Positions 8,123 through 17,600 are shown, numbered from the stretch's first letter. The stretch is 36,187 nt of DNA from an uncultured Eubacteriales bacterium (GCA_900316025.1 ONBJ01000009.1:1-36187); one strand, 5' to 3'. A program made the numbers and translations. Notes: generated by a model from the letters alone, not told the origin.

Positions 8123-10642
8123 TTGAACGCTAAAAAACTGCATTGTGTTAAGCTAAGTCCTGCAAAAAAGGGCAGATACGGGCTGAAAGCATTTCTGCTG
8201 GGACTTTTGGTTGCTACGGCTATATATCTTCCGTTCATAATATACGACAGCGGACTGTTTTTATATTACGGTGACTTCAACGTACAGCAGATACCGTTTT
8301 ATCAGCTTATGCACGATACAATAAAGGGAGGAAACATAGGCTGGACGAATAAAACAGACTTGGGAGCTAACATAATAGGCTCATACTCCTTTTATCTTAT
8401 AGGAAGTCCGTTTTTCTGGCTTACTATGCCGTTTTCAAGTGAGGCAGTACCTTATCTTATGGGGCCTTTGCTCATACTTAAGACAGCACTTATGTCATGG
8501 GCGGCATATATTTATATGAGGCGGTATACATACAATAAAAACTTTGCGGTGCTTGGAGGATTGCTTTACGCATTTTCGGGATTTACCTGCTTTAATATAT
8601 TCTTCAACCATTTTCACGAGGCTATGATAATATTTCCGCTTCTGCTTGCGGCGATGGACGAGCTTTTTGAAAATAACCGAAGGGGAGTTCTTGCATTAGC
8701 GGTATTTTTCAGTTGTACGATGAACTACTATTTTTTTGTGGGACAGGTTGTATTTGTTGTAATATACTGGCTTGTGAGGGTAATAACGAAAAGTTACAGG
8801 ATAAATCTCAGAAATATGCTTTCACTTATAACCGAGGCTTTTCTGGGAGTAGGCTGTTCGGCGATAATCCTTATTCCGTCAATACTCTGTGTAATGCAGA
8901 ACGGAAGGATTTCCAATACAATAAACGGCTGGGAGGCTCTTGCATACGGAAGTTCTCAGCGTTATACTAATATTGTGACGGCATTTCTTTTTCCGCCTGA
9001 GCTGCCTGCTTATCCTACGTTTACTCCTGATTCAAATACAAAATGGGGTTCACTTGCAGGCTGGCTGCCGCTTTTCAGCATAAGCGGAGCAGTTACCTTT
9101 ATGACATTACAGAGCAGACACTGGCTCAAAAAGCTTATGATTATACTTACAGTCATAGCATTTGTACCGGTTTTAAACGGAATGTTCCAGTTTTTCAACG
9201 CTCAGTACTATGCAAGATGGATGTATATGCTTGTCTGTATGCTAAGTCTTGCGACTGTGTTATCGCTTGAGAGCAGGAATGTAAAATGGTCTGTGGGTGT
9301 AGGCGTGACCGCAGCGGCTACGTTTTTTCTGACACTTGTCATAGGATATATGCCGCATTACACTACAGAGGAGCTTTACGGAGAAAAAACATATACCTTT
9401 GGTCTTATGGACGATGATGTTATTTTCTGGGTACATTCTGCAATAGCACTTGCATCGATTATGATGCTTTCGGTAATGCTTGCACTGATACTGAAAAAGA
9501 AAAAGCTTCTTGCGGTTGTAAGCATAGTTATGGTATGTATTATTTCGACAGGCTACAGCATATATATAGTGGCTGTAGGAAAAAGTCACGGATATGATTC
9601 AAAGAATTATATGAATGCTCTTGTGATAAACCATAAGGACGACATAAATCTTCCGAACTCTGAGAACGTAAGAACGGATTTTTATGAAATGATGGATAAT
9701 TCGGGAATGTTCTGGCAACTGCCTAATATACAGACTTTCCATAGTATAGTACCTGGTTCTGTTATGAAGTTTTTCAACAATATAGGGGTTACACGTGATG
9801 TAGGCTCAAGACCCGAAGCGTCAGAATACGCAGTGCGTTCTCTGCTTTCGGTAAAATGGCTTGTAGACTATGCAGACGATGCGGAAAGCTTCTGCTCGGA
9901 AAACGGAGTTACAAAAATGCCTGGCTGGCAGTATTACGAAAAACAAAGCAAGTTCCATATATGGGAAAACAAGTGCTATATACCCATGGGCTTTTGCTAT
10001 GACAACTATATATCGGAAAAAGACTATGAAGTATGCGAAAAATACAACAGGTCAAAGCTTATGCTGAAAGCTATGGTGCTTGACAATAAGCAGATTAAAA
10101 AGTATAAATTTACACAGGATAAATTAAAGAACTCCCACAACTTCAGTTACCAGAGAAGCGACTATCTGAATGACTGTGAGGACAGAAAGAAAGAATGCTG
10201 TTCTAAGTTTGAGTATACGGACGAAGGCTTCAGATCTGTCATAGACAGAAAAGGCACGGCTGAAAATACTCTTGTATTTTTCAGTGTACCGTATGAAGAT
10301 GGCTGGAGTGCATATGTAAACGGAAAAAGTGCAGATATTGAAAAAGTAAACGTGGGATTTATGGCGGTTGAAGTTCCTGCTGACTGCGTGAGTGAGATAA
10401 CCTTTAAATATCATACACCGGGACTTGATGCAGGAATTGTGGTATCGTTCATATCGTTTGCCGTACTTGGTTTTTATGCCGCAGCCGTGAAGCTTTACGG
10501 AAAAAAGACAGGCAGAAAGCCGTTGGGTAAACCTAGAAAATTCAGGATAGCAAGCAAGCCGCTCACACTCAGGCAGAGAGCAAAGCTCAGAGAAAGAAAA
10601 AGAGCGGAAGCTATGGTCGATATAGCTTCTGATAACTATTAG
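8123..10642 (+). CDS. YfhO-family multi-pass membrane protein
   Basis: Large (839 residues) polytopic membrane protein of the YfhO type, a GT-C-like fold linked in Firmicutes to glycosylation of lipoteichoic acid or other wall polymers. The first membrane helix (LLGLLVATAIYLPFIIYDSG) is followed by a loop with DFNVQQIPFY, where a GT-C catalytic Asp is expected. Then come roughly a dozen helices, an extracellular region (about 500-740), a C-terminal beta domain (FFSVPYEDGWSAYVNG), a final helix and a basic tail. The start is TTG at 8123 behind AAGGAGGGG. An ATG at 8119 is equally placed but opens only a 4-codon frame. The substrate is not readable. Confidence 0.88.
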   Translation: MNAKKLHCVKLSPAKKGRYGLKAFLLGLLVATAIYLPFIIYDSGLFLYYGDFNVQQIPFYQLMHDTIKGGNIGWTNKTDLGANIIGSYSFYLIGSPFFWLTMPFSSEAVPYLMGPLLILKTALMSWAAYIYMRRYTYNKNFAVLGGLLYAFSGFTCFNIFFNHFHEAMIIFPLLLAAMDELFENNRRGVLALAVFFSCTMNYYFFVGQVVFVVIYWLVRVITKSYRINLRNMLSLITEAFLGVGCSAIILIPSILCVMQNGRISNTINGWEALAYGSSQRYTNIVTAFLFPPELPAYPTFTPDSNTKWGSLAGWLPLFSISGAVTFMTLQSRHWLKKLMIILTVIAFVPVLNGMFQFFNAQYYARWMYMLVCMLSLATVLSLESRNVKWSVGVGVTAAATFFLTLVIGYMPHYTTEELYGEKTYTFGLMDDDVIFWVHSAIALASIMMLSVMLALILKKKKLLAVVSIVMVCIISTGYSIYIVAVGKSHGYDSKNYMNALVINHKDDINLPNSENVRTDFYEMMDNSGMFWQLPNIQTFHSIVPGSVMKFFNNIGVTRDVGSRPEASEYAVRSLLSVKWLVDYADDAESFCSENGVTKMPGWQYYEKQSKFHIWENKCYIPMGFCYDNYISEKDYEVCEKYNRSKLMLKAMVLDNKQIKKYKFTQDKLKNSHNFSYQRSDYLNDCEDRKKECCSKFEYTDEGFRSVIDRKGTAENTLVFFSVPYEDGWSAYVNGKSADIEKVNVGFMAVEVPADCVSEITFKYHTPGLDAGIVVSFISFAVLGFYAAAVKLYGKKTGRKPLGKPRKFRIASKPLTLRQRAKLRERKRAEAMVDIASDNY

Positions 10643-10661
10643 TTTTGCGGCTACGCTCAGG

Positions 10662-10765
10662 TTGCGGCGATTGCAGCCGGTAAAAAGCGGAGCTTTTTAC
10701 CAATTTCAAGCTGAAAGCTTGAAATTCACGGCAGCAAATGCTGCCGTGGGCTGCAATCGCCGCAA
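10662..10765. repeat. Family 1 four-way-junction repeat, copy 3
   Basis: Outer stem of 17 perfect pairs (10662-10678 with 10749-10765). Three perfect hairpins lie at 10679-10701, 10702-10726 and 10727-10748. The upstream flank GCGGCTACGCTCAGG is shared with copy 6, so the conserved element extends beyond the stem in these two copies. Confidence 0.92.
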
Positions 10766-10801
10766 GGTTAAAGCAAAAAATTCACGGAGGAGTTATATAC
10801 T

Positions 10802-12145
10802 ATGTCTTTTGGAGAGAAGATACTTGCATACAGGGAAGATATACTGAAAACACTGTCTGAGCTTGTAAGGATACGTTCTGTTTCGGCAGAGGGCAGCGAA
10901 AAGCCTTTGCAGGCACTTGAATATATGCTGGAGCTTGGAAAAAATATGGGATTTGAGGTAAAGAATGTTGACGGACAGGCAGGACATATTCAGTACGGAA
11001 ACGGAAAAAGGATATGCGGAGTTCTGACGCACCTTGACGTTGTACCTGAGGGAGAAGGCTGGAGCGTACCGCCCTTTGAGCTTACGGAAAAAGACTGCAG
11101 GCTCTATGGAAGAGGAGTAGCCGATGACAAGGGTTCGGCGGTAGTTGCGTTATACTGTCTTAAAGCGTTGAAGGACGAGGGGGTAATATCGGACGGCAGT
11201 ACGATAAGGCTTATACTTGGAACAAATGAAGAAATCGGTATGACGGACGCACAGCATTATTTTTCAAAGGAAGCTGAGCTTGACATAGGCTTTACACCTG
11301 ACTCCGACTATGGAATATGCAGTTGTGAAAAGGGTATTTTGCAGCTTACGTTAAGCGGAAGCAATAAAGGCTCATATATAATCGGAGCAAAAGGCGGAAA
11401 TGCCGTAAATGCAGTTCCCGACAAGGCTGTATTTGTGGTTGACAAAGAAAAAGCAGTCGAAAAAATTCTTGATGATAAAAAGCTTGAAGCAGAAACTGAC
11501 GAAAGCGGTAATATAAAAGTTATAGCTTTTGGAAAGGCAGCTCACGCTATGGAACCTCATAAGGGCGAAAATGCGGTAATGAATGTTGTGAAATATTTGT
11601 CGGACGTAATTTCTGATGAAAGTATGGGAAATGTTTTTGAATTTCTCAGAGATTTTATAGCAGATACAACAGACGGAAGTCTGCTCGGAATAAAGCAGAG
11701 CGACAGCCGCAGCGGAGAACTTACGGTCAATGTCGGAGTTGTGGGTGCTGACATTGAAAAAGCATATGCAAGGATTGATATACGCTATCCTGTTTCGGCT
11801 GACTGCGAAAATATAGTATCAAAGTTAAGAGAACCGGCTGAAAAATTCGGACTGACGCTTGATGTGGACAGTAATCTTCCGCCGCTTGATGTTTCGGAGG
11901 ACAGCGAAATAATTTCCGTACTGAAAGAAGCTTACTGCGAAATTATGGGAGAATATCCCGACATATACTCGACAGGCGGAGGAACTTATGCACGTACAAT
12001 GAACAATAAAGGTGTGGCGTTCGGCCCTGTTTTCAGGAACGACTTTTCAAATATGCACAGACCCGATGAATCGCTTGACAGGGAAAAATTTTTCCTTCAC
12101 GCACAGATTTGTCTTGAAGCTATGTACAGAATGTTCAAAGGTTAA
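10802..12145 (+). CDS. M20 family dipeptidase (PepV/Sapep type)
   Basis: Cytosolic metal-dependent dipeptidase. Metal and catalytic motifs are in order: GVLTHLDVVPEGEGW (His-x-Asp), YGRGVADDKGS (bridging Asp), GTNEEIGM (general base Glu plus ligand Glu), FTPDSDYG, and near the C-terminus RNDFSNMHRPDE (ligand His). The lid domain contains AHAMEPHKGENAVMNV. The 447-residue length fits the PepV/Sapep group. CGGAGGAG lies ahead of the ATG. It is 160 nt after the YfhO gene with a family 1 repeat between, so it may share a transcript. Function is secure at family level; the preferred dipeptides are not. Confidence 0.93.
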   Translation: MSFGEKILAYREDILKTLSELVRIRSVSAEGSEKPLQALEYMLELGKNMGFEVKNVDGQAGHIQYGNGKRICGVLTHLDVVPEGEGWSVPPFELTEKDCRLYGRGVADDKGSAVVALYCLKALKDEGVISDGSTIRLILGTNEEIGMTDAQHYFSKEAELDIGFTPDSDYGICSCEKGILQLTLSGSNKGSYIIGAKGGNAVNAVPDKAVFVVDKEKAVEKILDDKKLEAETDESGNIKVIAFGKAAHAMEPHKGENAVMNVVKYLSDVISDESMGNVFEFLRDFIADTTDGSLLGIKQSDSRSGELTVNVGVVGADIEKAYARIDIRYPVSADCENIVSKLREPAEKFGLTLDVDSNLPPLDVSEDSEIISVLKEAYCEIMGEYPDIYSTGGGTYARTMNNKGVAFGPVFRNDFSNMHRPDESLDREKFFLHAQICLEAMYRMFKG

Positions 12146-12176
12146 AATATAATGATTTTTTAAGGAAGTGTTTAAT

Positions 12177-13088
12177 GTGAGTGCTGAAAATGTTCTGAAA
12201 AAACAGACTAGGGTTATTCTGGGAAAGAATAACTGGATTAAATCGGTTGTTGGTTTTTTATGTGTTCTTACGTCATTTGCGATACCGTTTATGCTGGTGT
12301 ATTTTTCTGCTGCGTTTCTTGATGACAGCGTTTTAAAAGATAATTCCGTTGATTTGTCGAATGTTAATGTTATAAACCTGACAGTATGTATAACTTTTGC
12401 GGTTTTATCGCTGGTAGTATTTGTAATGCTTCTTCCTGTGTATACGGGATATGTAAGGTTTATAGCAGGCTGCCGTGATTCACAGAGCGGCGATATAGAG
12501 GATATTTTCTACTATTTTCAGAAGGGAAAGTATCTTGATACTGTTCAGCTTAATATGATACTTCTTATCAGAAAAGCCGTATGGTTTCTGGTATTTTCTG
12601 TTCCTGCCGTTGTTATGCTGTATCTTTCGCATCAGTTCGGCGAGCATAAGACATTGTTCAGCATATGTGCCTTATGGGTAGGTATTTTCGGCTTTGCAGG
12701 ATACCTTATGGTGTCAAGACTGTATATTATGACGCAGTATCTTTATGTTTCCGATTTCAACTACAGGAGGGAAAGGGATATTATAAATGCTTCATCGTAT
12801 ATGGTAAGAAAAAATTACGGCAGGATTATCAGCCTGTATCTTTCATATATTCTCTGGGGAGTTTTCTGCTTCTTTGTTATACCGATTGTGTTTGTATATC
12901 CCTATTTCAAACATTGTGCGGTTTTGAGCTATTCGTATATTTATGATATGGAGAACAACAATCCCGATTCGATATATTATGCTTCAAACAAGCCGATTGA
13001 GGAAACTGCGGTAAATGTCCCTGTTTCTTTAGAAAAGGATTTTTCGGAAACTGTTTCTTCAGAAACAGTTTCCGAAGAGGAGATTTAG
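12177..13088 (+). CDS. Multi-pass membrane protein, unknown function
   Basis: About 303 residues with roughly six hydrophobic segments: VGFLCVLTSFAIPFMLVYF, ITFAVLSLVVFVMLLPVY, then helices around AVWFLVFSVPAVVMLYL, ICALWVGIFGFAGYLMV and LSYILWGVFCFFVIPIVFVY. The layout recalls DUF975-type proteins, but the match is loose. The tail is acidic and repetitive (SETVSSETVSEEEI). Its DNA forms a perfect 13-bp hairpin (13045-13074). AAGGAAG (12162-12168) favours GTG at 12177 over the GTG at 12168, which overlaps that site. A terminator follows directly. It is the last ordinary gene before the phage-derived block. Confidence 0.7.
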   Translation: MSAENVLKKQTRVILGKNNWIKSVVGFLCVLTSFAIPFMLVYFSAAFLDDSVLKDNSVDLSNVNVINLTVCITFAVLSLVVFVMLLPVYTGYVRFIAGCRDSQSGDIEDIFYYFQKGKYLDTVQLNMILLIRKAVWFLVFSVPAVVMLYLSHQFGEHKTLFSICALWVGIFGFAGYLMVSRLYIMTQYLYVSDFNYRRERDIINASSYMVRKNYGRIISLYLSYILWGVFCFFVIPIVFVYPYFKHCAVLSYSYIYDMENNNPDSIYYASNKPIEETAVNVPVSLEKDFSETVSSETVSEEEI

Positions 13089-13118
13089 CAGAATGCCGTA
13101 AAAAGGCATTCTGATTTT
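13089..13118 (+). terminator. Intrinsic terminator after the membrane-protein gene
   Basis: CAGAATGCC pairs perfectly with GGCATTCTG (13089-13097 and 13105-13113) across a 7-nt loop and is followed by ATTTT. It begins at the base after the stop codon. Confidence 0.7.
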
Positions 13119-13128
13119 GATAATAGCG

Positions 13129-13217
13129 TTTAAGGGTTTCACCCTTAAAAATCCTGACCAAAGGCTCCGCCTTTGGAAACCGCAAGCCTTTGAAAAGGCT
13201 TGACCTAAACTTTATGG
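13129..13217. repeat. Family 2 triple-hairpin repeat, copy a
   Basis: Hairpins lie at 13129-13149 (TTTAAGGG arm), 13158-13176 (CCAAAGGC arm) and 13183-13202 (CAAGCCTTT arm). They are separated by the spacers AATCCTGA and AAACCG, and a conserved ACCTAAACTTTATGG edge follows. Almost identical to copies c and e. Confidence 0.9.
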
Positions 13218-13251
13218 TTCTGTAATCTGAGGTTTTTATAAAAATTTTTTT

Positions 13252-13300
13252 GGAAAGTGTACATTAATGCCCATTAGTGTACACTTTCCTTTTGTTTTTT
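13252..13300. terminator. Strong terminator, upstream border of the phage-derived locus
   Basis: An 18-bp stem (13252-13269 with 13272-13289) has a single G-T wobble and a two-base loop, followed by TTTTGTTTTTT. A-rich sequence on the left side could make it work in both directions. It isolates the phage-type operon from the host genes before it. Confidence 0.75.
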
Positions 13301-13351
13301 ACCATTAGATGTAAGGAGTACTTGAAATTATATCCTTACCTGAAAAATCTT

Positions 13352-13443
13352 AAACCGTGAAAGTTTTGATTGAACTTTTTCAAAAGTTCACGGTTTCCAA
13401 AGGCAGAGCCTTTGGTGGGATTTTCAAGGGCAAAGCCCTTGAA
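13352..13443. repeat. Family 2 triple-hairpin repeat, copy b (inverted, variant)
   Basis: Reads in the opposite orientation to copy a. Hairpins lie at 13397-13415 and 13423-13443. The third arm is replaced by a longer imperfect hairpin, AACCGTGAA...TTCACGGTT (13352-13396). It ends 8 nt before the ribosome site of the terminase small-subunit gene. Confidence 0.85.
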
Positions 13444-13461
13444 CTGACAAGGAGGTTTGAT

Positions 13462-13938
13462 ATGACAAAAAAAGAGGATACATTCTGCTGCTACTATTCG
13501 TCAAACGGTAATGCGGAGTTATCCGCAGTTATGGCAGGATATGCGAAAAATGCAGGGCAGAGGCTGCTTATGAAAAAAGGGATTTCAGAACGTATAAAGG
13601 AATACAGGAATATTCGTCTTGAAAATCTGAGGCTTGCGGCACTCACAGGCTATGAAAGACTTGCTTTTGGAAGTATAGCGGACAGCATAAAGCTTCTGTA
13701 TATGGAAAATCCGCAGGCGGAAATGCTTGAAAAAATGGATTTGTATATGATTTCCGAAATAAAAAGACCAAAGGAAGGTGCTATGGAAATAAAATTCTTC
13801 GACAGGCTCAAAGCATTGGAGAAGATTTGTGAGGTACAGCAGAATCCTGAGGAAACCTGTATGCCGTTTTATAAGGCACTCGAAAAAAGTGCAGGTATAT
13901 TCAACGGTGACGAGGTGAGCAGCGATGATGCCGACTGA
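13462..13938 (+). CDS. Phage terminase small subunit
   Basis: Recognises DNA for packaging and loads the large subunit. The N-terminal part has the Terminase_2-like pattern in which the element's proteins scan an AGY motif: ELSAVMAGYAKNAGQRLLMK, then a helix ISERIKEYR. The C-terminal half is helical and acidic. The longer open frame from 13357 reads through a family 2 repeat and is rejected. AAGGAGG at 13449-13455 sits 6 nt ahead of the ATG at 13462. It overlaps the large-subunit gene by 14 nt, the usual coupling of the pair. Confidence 0.78.
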   Translation: MTKKEDTFCCYYSSNGNAELSAVMAGYAKNAGQRLLMKKGISERIKEYRNIRLENLRLAALTGYERLAFGSIADSIKLLYMENPQAEMLEKMDLYMISEIKRPKEGAMEIKFFDRLKALEKICEVQQNPEETCMPFYKALEKSAGIFNGDEVSSDDAD

Positions 13939-15172
13939 GTTTTCACCAAAACAGATGAAGCTTATGACGTGGTGGTGCAGGGGAAGTAAATACAGCAGTT
14001 ATGATGCCGTTATATGCGATGGTGCGGTAAGAAGCGGCAAAACTCTTTGTATGGGTATTTCATTTGTGCTGTGGTCATTTTACAGGTTCAGCGGCGGAAG
14101 CTTTGCTCTCTGCGGAAAAACAATACGTTCACTAAGACGGAATGTCATAACTCCTGTCACGGGAATTTTAAAAAATATGGGCTTCGTATGTAACGAAAAG
14201 CTTTCGCAGAACCTTATTGAAATATCGTTCGCAGGAAAAACAAACAGCTTCTACCTTTTCGGCGGCAAGGACGAAGCCTCCGCTGCTCTCATACAGGGTA
14301 TGACGCTGTGCGGTGTCCTTTTTGATGAAGTTGCTCTTATGCCTAAATCTTTTGTTGAACAGGCTGTTGCAAGATGCTCTGTCGAGGGCAGCAGGTTCTG
14401 GTTCAACTGTAACCCCGAGTATCCTCAGCACTGGTTCAGGGTTGAGTGGATTCTGGGAAGAAAAAGTAAAAATGCTTACTATCTGCGTTTCACAATGGAC
14501 GACAATCCATCTCTTTCAGAGAAGATGAAGCAGCGGTACAGGTCTTTGTACAGCGGTGTGTTTTTTGAAAGGTTCGTTCTAGGAAAATGGGTGAGTGCAA
14601 GTGGCTGCGTTTATCCCTTTATGAACGATGATATGTTTGTGGAAGTTCCACAGGGGAATTTTGAAAAATATGTTGTAAGCTGCGACTACGGAACAGTTAA
14701 TCCGGCATCGTTCGGACTTTGGGGGTTTCTTGAAAATGTGTGGTTCAGAATTGATGAGTATTATTACGATTCAAGAAAAGAGGGGTTTCAGAGAACTGAC
14801 GAGGAACATTATGAGGCTCTTTGCAGACTTGCAGGAGATAAAAAAATCGAAAAGGTAATTATTGACCCGTCAGCGGCAAGCTTTATTCAGACTGTACGCA
14901 GACACGGACGCTTTGCTGTAGTGCCTGCAGAAAACAAGGTGATTGACGGAATAAGAAAAGTTTCAACGGTTCTTAAAAACGGAAGCGTAAAAATATGCGT
15001 GAACTGTAAGGACAGTATGAGGGAATTTAACCTCTACAGGTGGAACAGTGCAGGTGCGGACGCTCCTGTAAAAGAAAATGACCACGCTATGGACGATATA
15101 CGCTATTTTGTGTCAACAGTCGTATTCAGACCGCAGAACAGCTTTGCGGCTTTCGCCGCACGGAGATTTTAA
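13925..15172 (+). CDS. Phage terminase large subunit (PBSX type)
   Basis: Packaging motor ATPase plus nuclease. Walker A is DGAVRSGKT (GAVRSGKT at residues 33-40). Walker B is GVLFDEVAL with D134 and E135. A WFNCNPEYPQHWF segment follows, as in XtmB-type terminases. The C-terminal RNase-H-like nuclease shows acidic residues in SCDYGTVNP (D254), VIIDPSAASF and DHAMDDIRYF. All motor and nuclease motifs look intact, so packaging should be possible. Length 415 is normal. The ATG at 13925 or the next codon (13928) may be used. Confidence 0.93.
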   Translation: MMPTEFSPKQMKLMTWWCRGSKYSSYDAVICDGAVRSGKTLCMGISFVLWSFYRFSGGSFALCGKTIRSLRRNVITPVTGILKNMGFVCNEKLSQNLIEISFAGKTNSFYLFGGKDEASAALIQGMTLCGVLFDEVALMPKSFVEQAVARCSVEGSRFWFNCNPEYPQHWFRVEWILGRKSKNAYYLRFTMDDNPSLSEKMKQRYRSLYSGVFFERFVLGKWVSASGCVYPFMNDDMFVEVPQGNFEKYVVSCDYGTVNPASFGLWGFLENVWFRIDEYYYDSRKEGFQRTDEEHYEALCRLAGDKKIEKVIIDPSAASFIQTVRRHGRFAVVPAENKVIDGIRKVSTVLKNGSVKICVNCKDSMREFNLYRWNSAGADAPVKENDHAMDDIRYFVSTVVFRPQNSFAAFAARRF

Positions 15173-15184
15173 AGGAGGTGTATT

Positions 15185-16345
15185 GTGAAGCTTTTCAAAA
15201 GAAATAAAAATGATAAGAAAACAGTCAGGGAAACCGAAAAAATAGCTCAGAGTGTTATGGGCAGCAGCTTTTCAAATCCTTTCAGAGTTATGGACAGATA
15301 TATTCCGTCAAGCAACAATCAGTATTTTCTGTATTCGGCTCTGAGAGAGGCTATACCTGTTATAGACTCGGCAATAAACAAGCTGGTAAGGCTTCTGGGA
15401 ACGTTCGATGTCATATGCGAAAGCAAAGAGGCTGAATACGGACTTAAATGCTTTCTTGAAAATGTCAAGACAAACGGAAGCAATATAGGCTTCAAATGCT
15501 TTATAAGCAGCTACTTCGACAGACTGCTTACCTACGGAACTGCCGTTGCCGAAATTCTGCCCTATAAAAATCTCAGAGGCATATACGGAATATATAACGT
15601 GTGCAACAATGATATTGTGCTGAAGCGTACAGACGGAAATCCGTTTGAGCTTTCGGTATGTGTCAGGGAGAAAAACGGAAATATTTCGTCTGTGAAAAAC
15701 AGTGGGCGTATCCTTATTACTTCTCTTAACCCTCAGCCCGATAAGACAGGGGGAACTTCAATTTTGCAGGGACTTCCGTTTGTGAGTAGTATATTGCTGA
15801 AAATATTTACCGCCATAGGTCAGAACTGGGACAGGGCAGGAAATGTACGCTTTGCAGTTACTTATAAGCCGCCCGCAGACGGCTCGGACGGTGCTTTTAC
15901 ACAGCAGCGTGCAGAGCTTATCGCCAAAGAGTGGAGTAAGGCTATGCAGGATAACGGCGTTTCGGACTTTATCGCTGTCGGAGATGTGGATATAAAGGTA
16001 ATAGGTGCAGATAATCAGATTCTGGACTGTCAGCTTCCCGGCAGACTTCTGCTGGAACAGATTGTTTCAAAGCTGGGCATTCCGCCGTTTTTGCTTGGAC
16101 TTTCGTGGAGCAGTACTGAGAGAATGTCGTCACAGCAGGCTGATATTCTTACAAGTGAGCTGGAACATTACAGACTTCTGCTCAATCCCGTAATAAGCAG
16201 GGTATGCTCAATGTGGCTTGCTATGAACGGATACAGTACAAGGCATACCGTAAACTGGAGCAATATCAATCTTCAGGACGAGGTTGAGCTGGCTAATGCA
16301 AGACTTATCAATACTAAGGCTGATAAGCTCGAAAGCGAAATTTAA
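15185..16345 (+). CDS. Phage portal protein
   Basis: Dodecameric ring at the capsid vertex through which DNA passes. A 386-residue protein. A SALREAIPVIDSAINKLVRL helix near residue 60 and the GGTSILQGLPFV region match portals of PBSX-like phages, with an IPPFLLGLSWSSTERMSSQQ segment in the C-terminal half, a common portal feature. AAAGGAGGTG precedes the GTG start, 12 nt after the terminase stop. It is shorter than many portals but has no visible break. Confidence 0.88.
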   Translation: MKLFKRNKNDKKTVRETEKIAQSVMGSSFSNPFRVMDRYIPSSNNQYFLYSALREAIPVIDSAINKLVRLLGTFDVICESKEAEYGLKCFLENVKTNGSNIGFKCFISSYFDRLLTYGTAVAEILPYKNLRGIYGIYNVCNNDIVLKRTDGNPFELSVCVREKNGNISSVKNSGRILITSLNPQPDKTGGTSILQGLPFVSSILLKIFTAIGQNWDRAGNVRFAVTYKPPADGSDGAFTQQRAELIAKEWSKAMQDNGVSDFIAVGDVDIKVIGADNQILDCQLPGRLLLEQIVSKLGIPPFLLGLSWSSTERMSSQQADILTSELEHYRLLLNPVISRVCSMWLAMNGYSTRHTVNWSNINLQDEVELANARLINTKADKLESEI

Positions 16346-16387
16346 GCTGAGCTTAAAATTATGCAGGGAGTGCAGGGGCGTGCTGGC

Positions 16388-16485
16388 GGCGATTTCAGCG
16401 TTCAAAATACTTGTATTTTGAACGGCTTTCAAGGTAAACCTTGAAAGCGTGCTGCGGAATGCTTTCCGCAGCACCTGAAATCGCC
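16388..16485. repeat. Family 1 four-way-junction repeat, copy 4 (inside phage operon)
   Basis: Outer stem GGCGATTTCAG (16388-16398) pairs with 16475-16485. Three perfect hairpins lie at 16399-16424, 16425-16448 and 16449-16474. It sits between the portal and protease genes. A further short hairpin (16511-16540, CGGGAAA/TTTCCCG) follows before the protease ribosome site. Confidence 0.92.
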
Positions 16486-16568
16486 TCCGTGAACCATAGC
16501 TTACTGCGGACGGGAAAATAAACCCTTTTCGGGTTTCCCGAAAATTTATAAAGAAAGCAGGTTTTTAT

Positions 16569-17570
16569 TTGGAAAAGTGTTTTAACAAAAATGATACGCT
16601 CAAAAGTGTGACAGATATAGATGACGCTGATGTACAGCTTATAAATCAGTACACAACCAGAAGCTTTGATAAAGATGAACTTTATGTTTTCAGGCTGGTT
16701 CTGTGTGACAACGATATTGACAGGGATAACGAAGCTTTTTCGGCTGAGGCTCTCGAAGAAATGGGAAGACTTTTTGTCGGAAAGACAGGCATAGCAGACC
16801 ACAATCCTTCGGCGGAAAATCAGAGTGCCAGAATTTTCAGATGTCAGACGCAGAAAATTGAAGGAAGAAAAACTGCATATGGTGAGGATTATATCAGACT
16901 TACCGCAAAGGCTTATATTCCGATGAACAGCAATACGGAGAAGCTCATACAGCTTATAGAAAGCGGCATAAAAAAGGAAGTCAGTGTAGGCTGCCGTGCA
17001 GAGAATATAGTATGCAGTATATGCGGAAGTGACGTAAGAAAGGAAGGCTGTTCGCACATAAAGGGCAGGGAATATGACGGAAAGATATGCTATCACATTC
17101 TCAGCGGCATAAGCGATGCTTACGAATGGTCATTTGTGGCTGTGCCAAGTCAGCGTGAGGCAGGAGTTATAAAGAATTACAGGTACGGCAGAACTGAGGA
17201 CAAGGAAAGTTTTCTGGAACAGCTCAGAAACGGAAATTATAAGTCGGTAAATGCCGATAACATAGGAGTTCTTATGGACTACATAAAGGAACTTGAGGAA
17301 TATGCAGGCTACGGCAGGGCTTATGAGGAGGAACTCAGAAAGGATTATGTAAGATACGGCTCAATGTGTCTGGACAGCATAAACATCAGTGAAAGCTGCT
17401 CTGAGATACTCAGAAGTACGGCAAAAAAACTCAGTATGAGTGAGCTTGAAAAAATGACCGCAATCTACAGAGGAAAGGCAGAGGAAAACGATTTTATTTC
17501 ACCTCAGTTTATGTCAGATGAAGATATTCTGCCGTCATTATACGAAGATGACAGGCATTACAACATATAA
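16569..17570 (+). CDS. Prohead protease-like protein (XkdF type)
   Basis: Likely capsid-maturation serine protease. The pattern fits the S78/HK97 group: a strand with VLCDNDIDRDNEAFS, His in GIADHNP (H78), Ser in KKEVSVGC (S139), and a following EWSFVAVPSQREAGV segment. Between Ser and that segment is a Cys/His cluster (CSICG, GCSH and CYH) that may bind zinc; similar inserts occur in XkdF-like proteins. The C-terminal ~130 residues are helical and could serve as scaffold. The start is TTG at 16569 behind a weak AAGAAAGCAGG site. Direct proof of protease activity is not available from the sequence. Confidence 0.72.
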   Translation: MEKCFNKNDTLKSVTDIDDADVQLINQYTTRSFDKDELYVFRLVLCDNDIDRDNEAFSAEALEEMGRLFVGKTGIADHNPSAENQSARIFRCQTQKIEGRKTAYGEDYIRLTAKAYIPMNSNTEKLIQLIESGIKKEVSVGCRAENIVCSICGSDVRKEGCSHIKGREYDGKICYHILSGISDAYEWSFVAVPSQREAGVIKNYRYGRTEDKESFLEQLRNGNYKSVNADNIGVLMDYIKELEEYAGYGRAYEEELRKDYVRYGSMCLDSINISESCSEILRSTAKKLSMSELEKMTAIYRGKAEENDFISPQFMSDEDILPSLYEDDRHYNI

Positions 17571-17600
17571 GATTAAAAAATCAGGAAAGGAAAATTATGT

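Noticed and set aside
10662..10847. Plus-strand ORF of 61 codons before the dipeptidase
   Set aside because: It is family 1 copy 3 read as protein.
13252..13300. Phage attachment site at the hairpin border
   Set aside because: No matching core sequence is seen near 25226-25263 and there is no tRNA gene or integrase; it fits a terminator.
13357..13461. Longer N-terminus for the terminase small subunit
   Set aside because: The extra 35 codons are a translated family 2 repeat; a strong ribosome site sits directly before the ATG at 13462.
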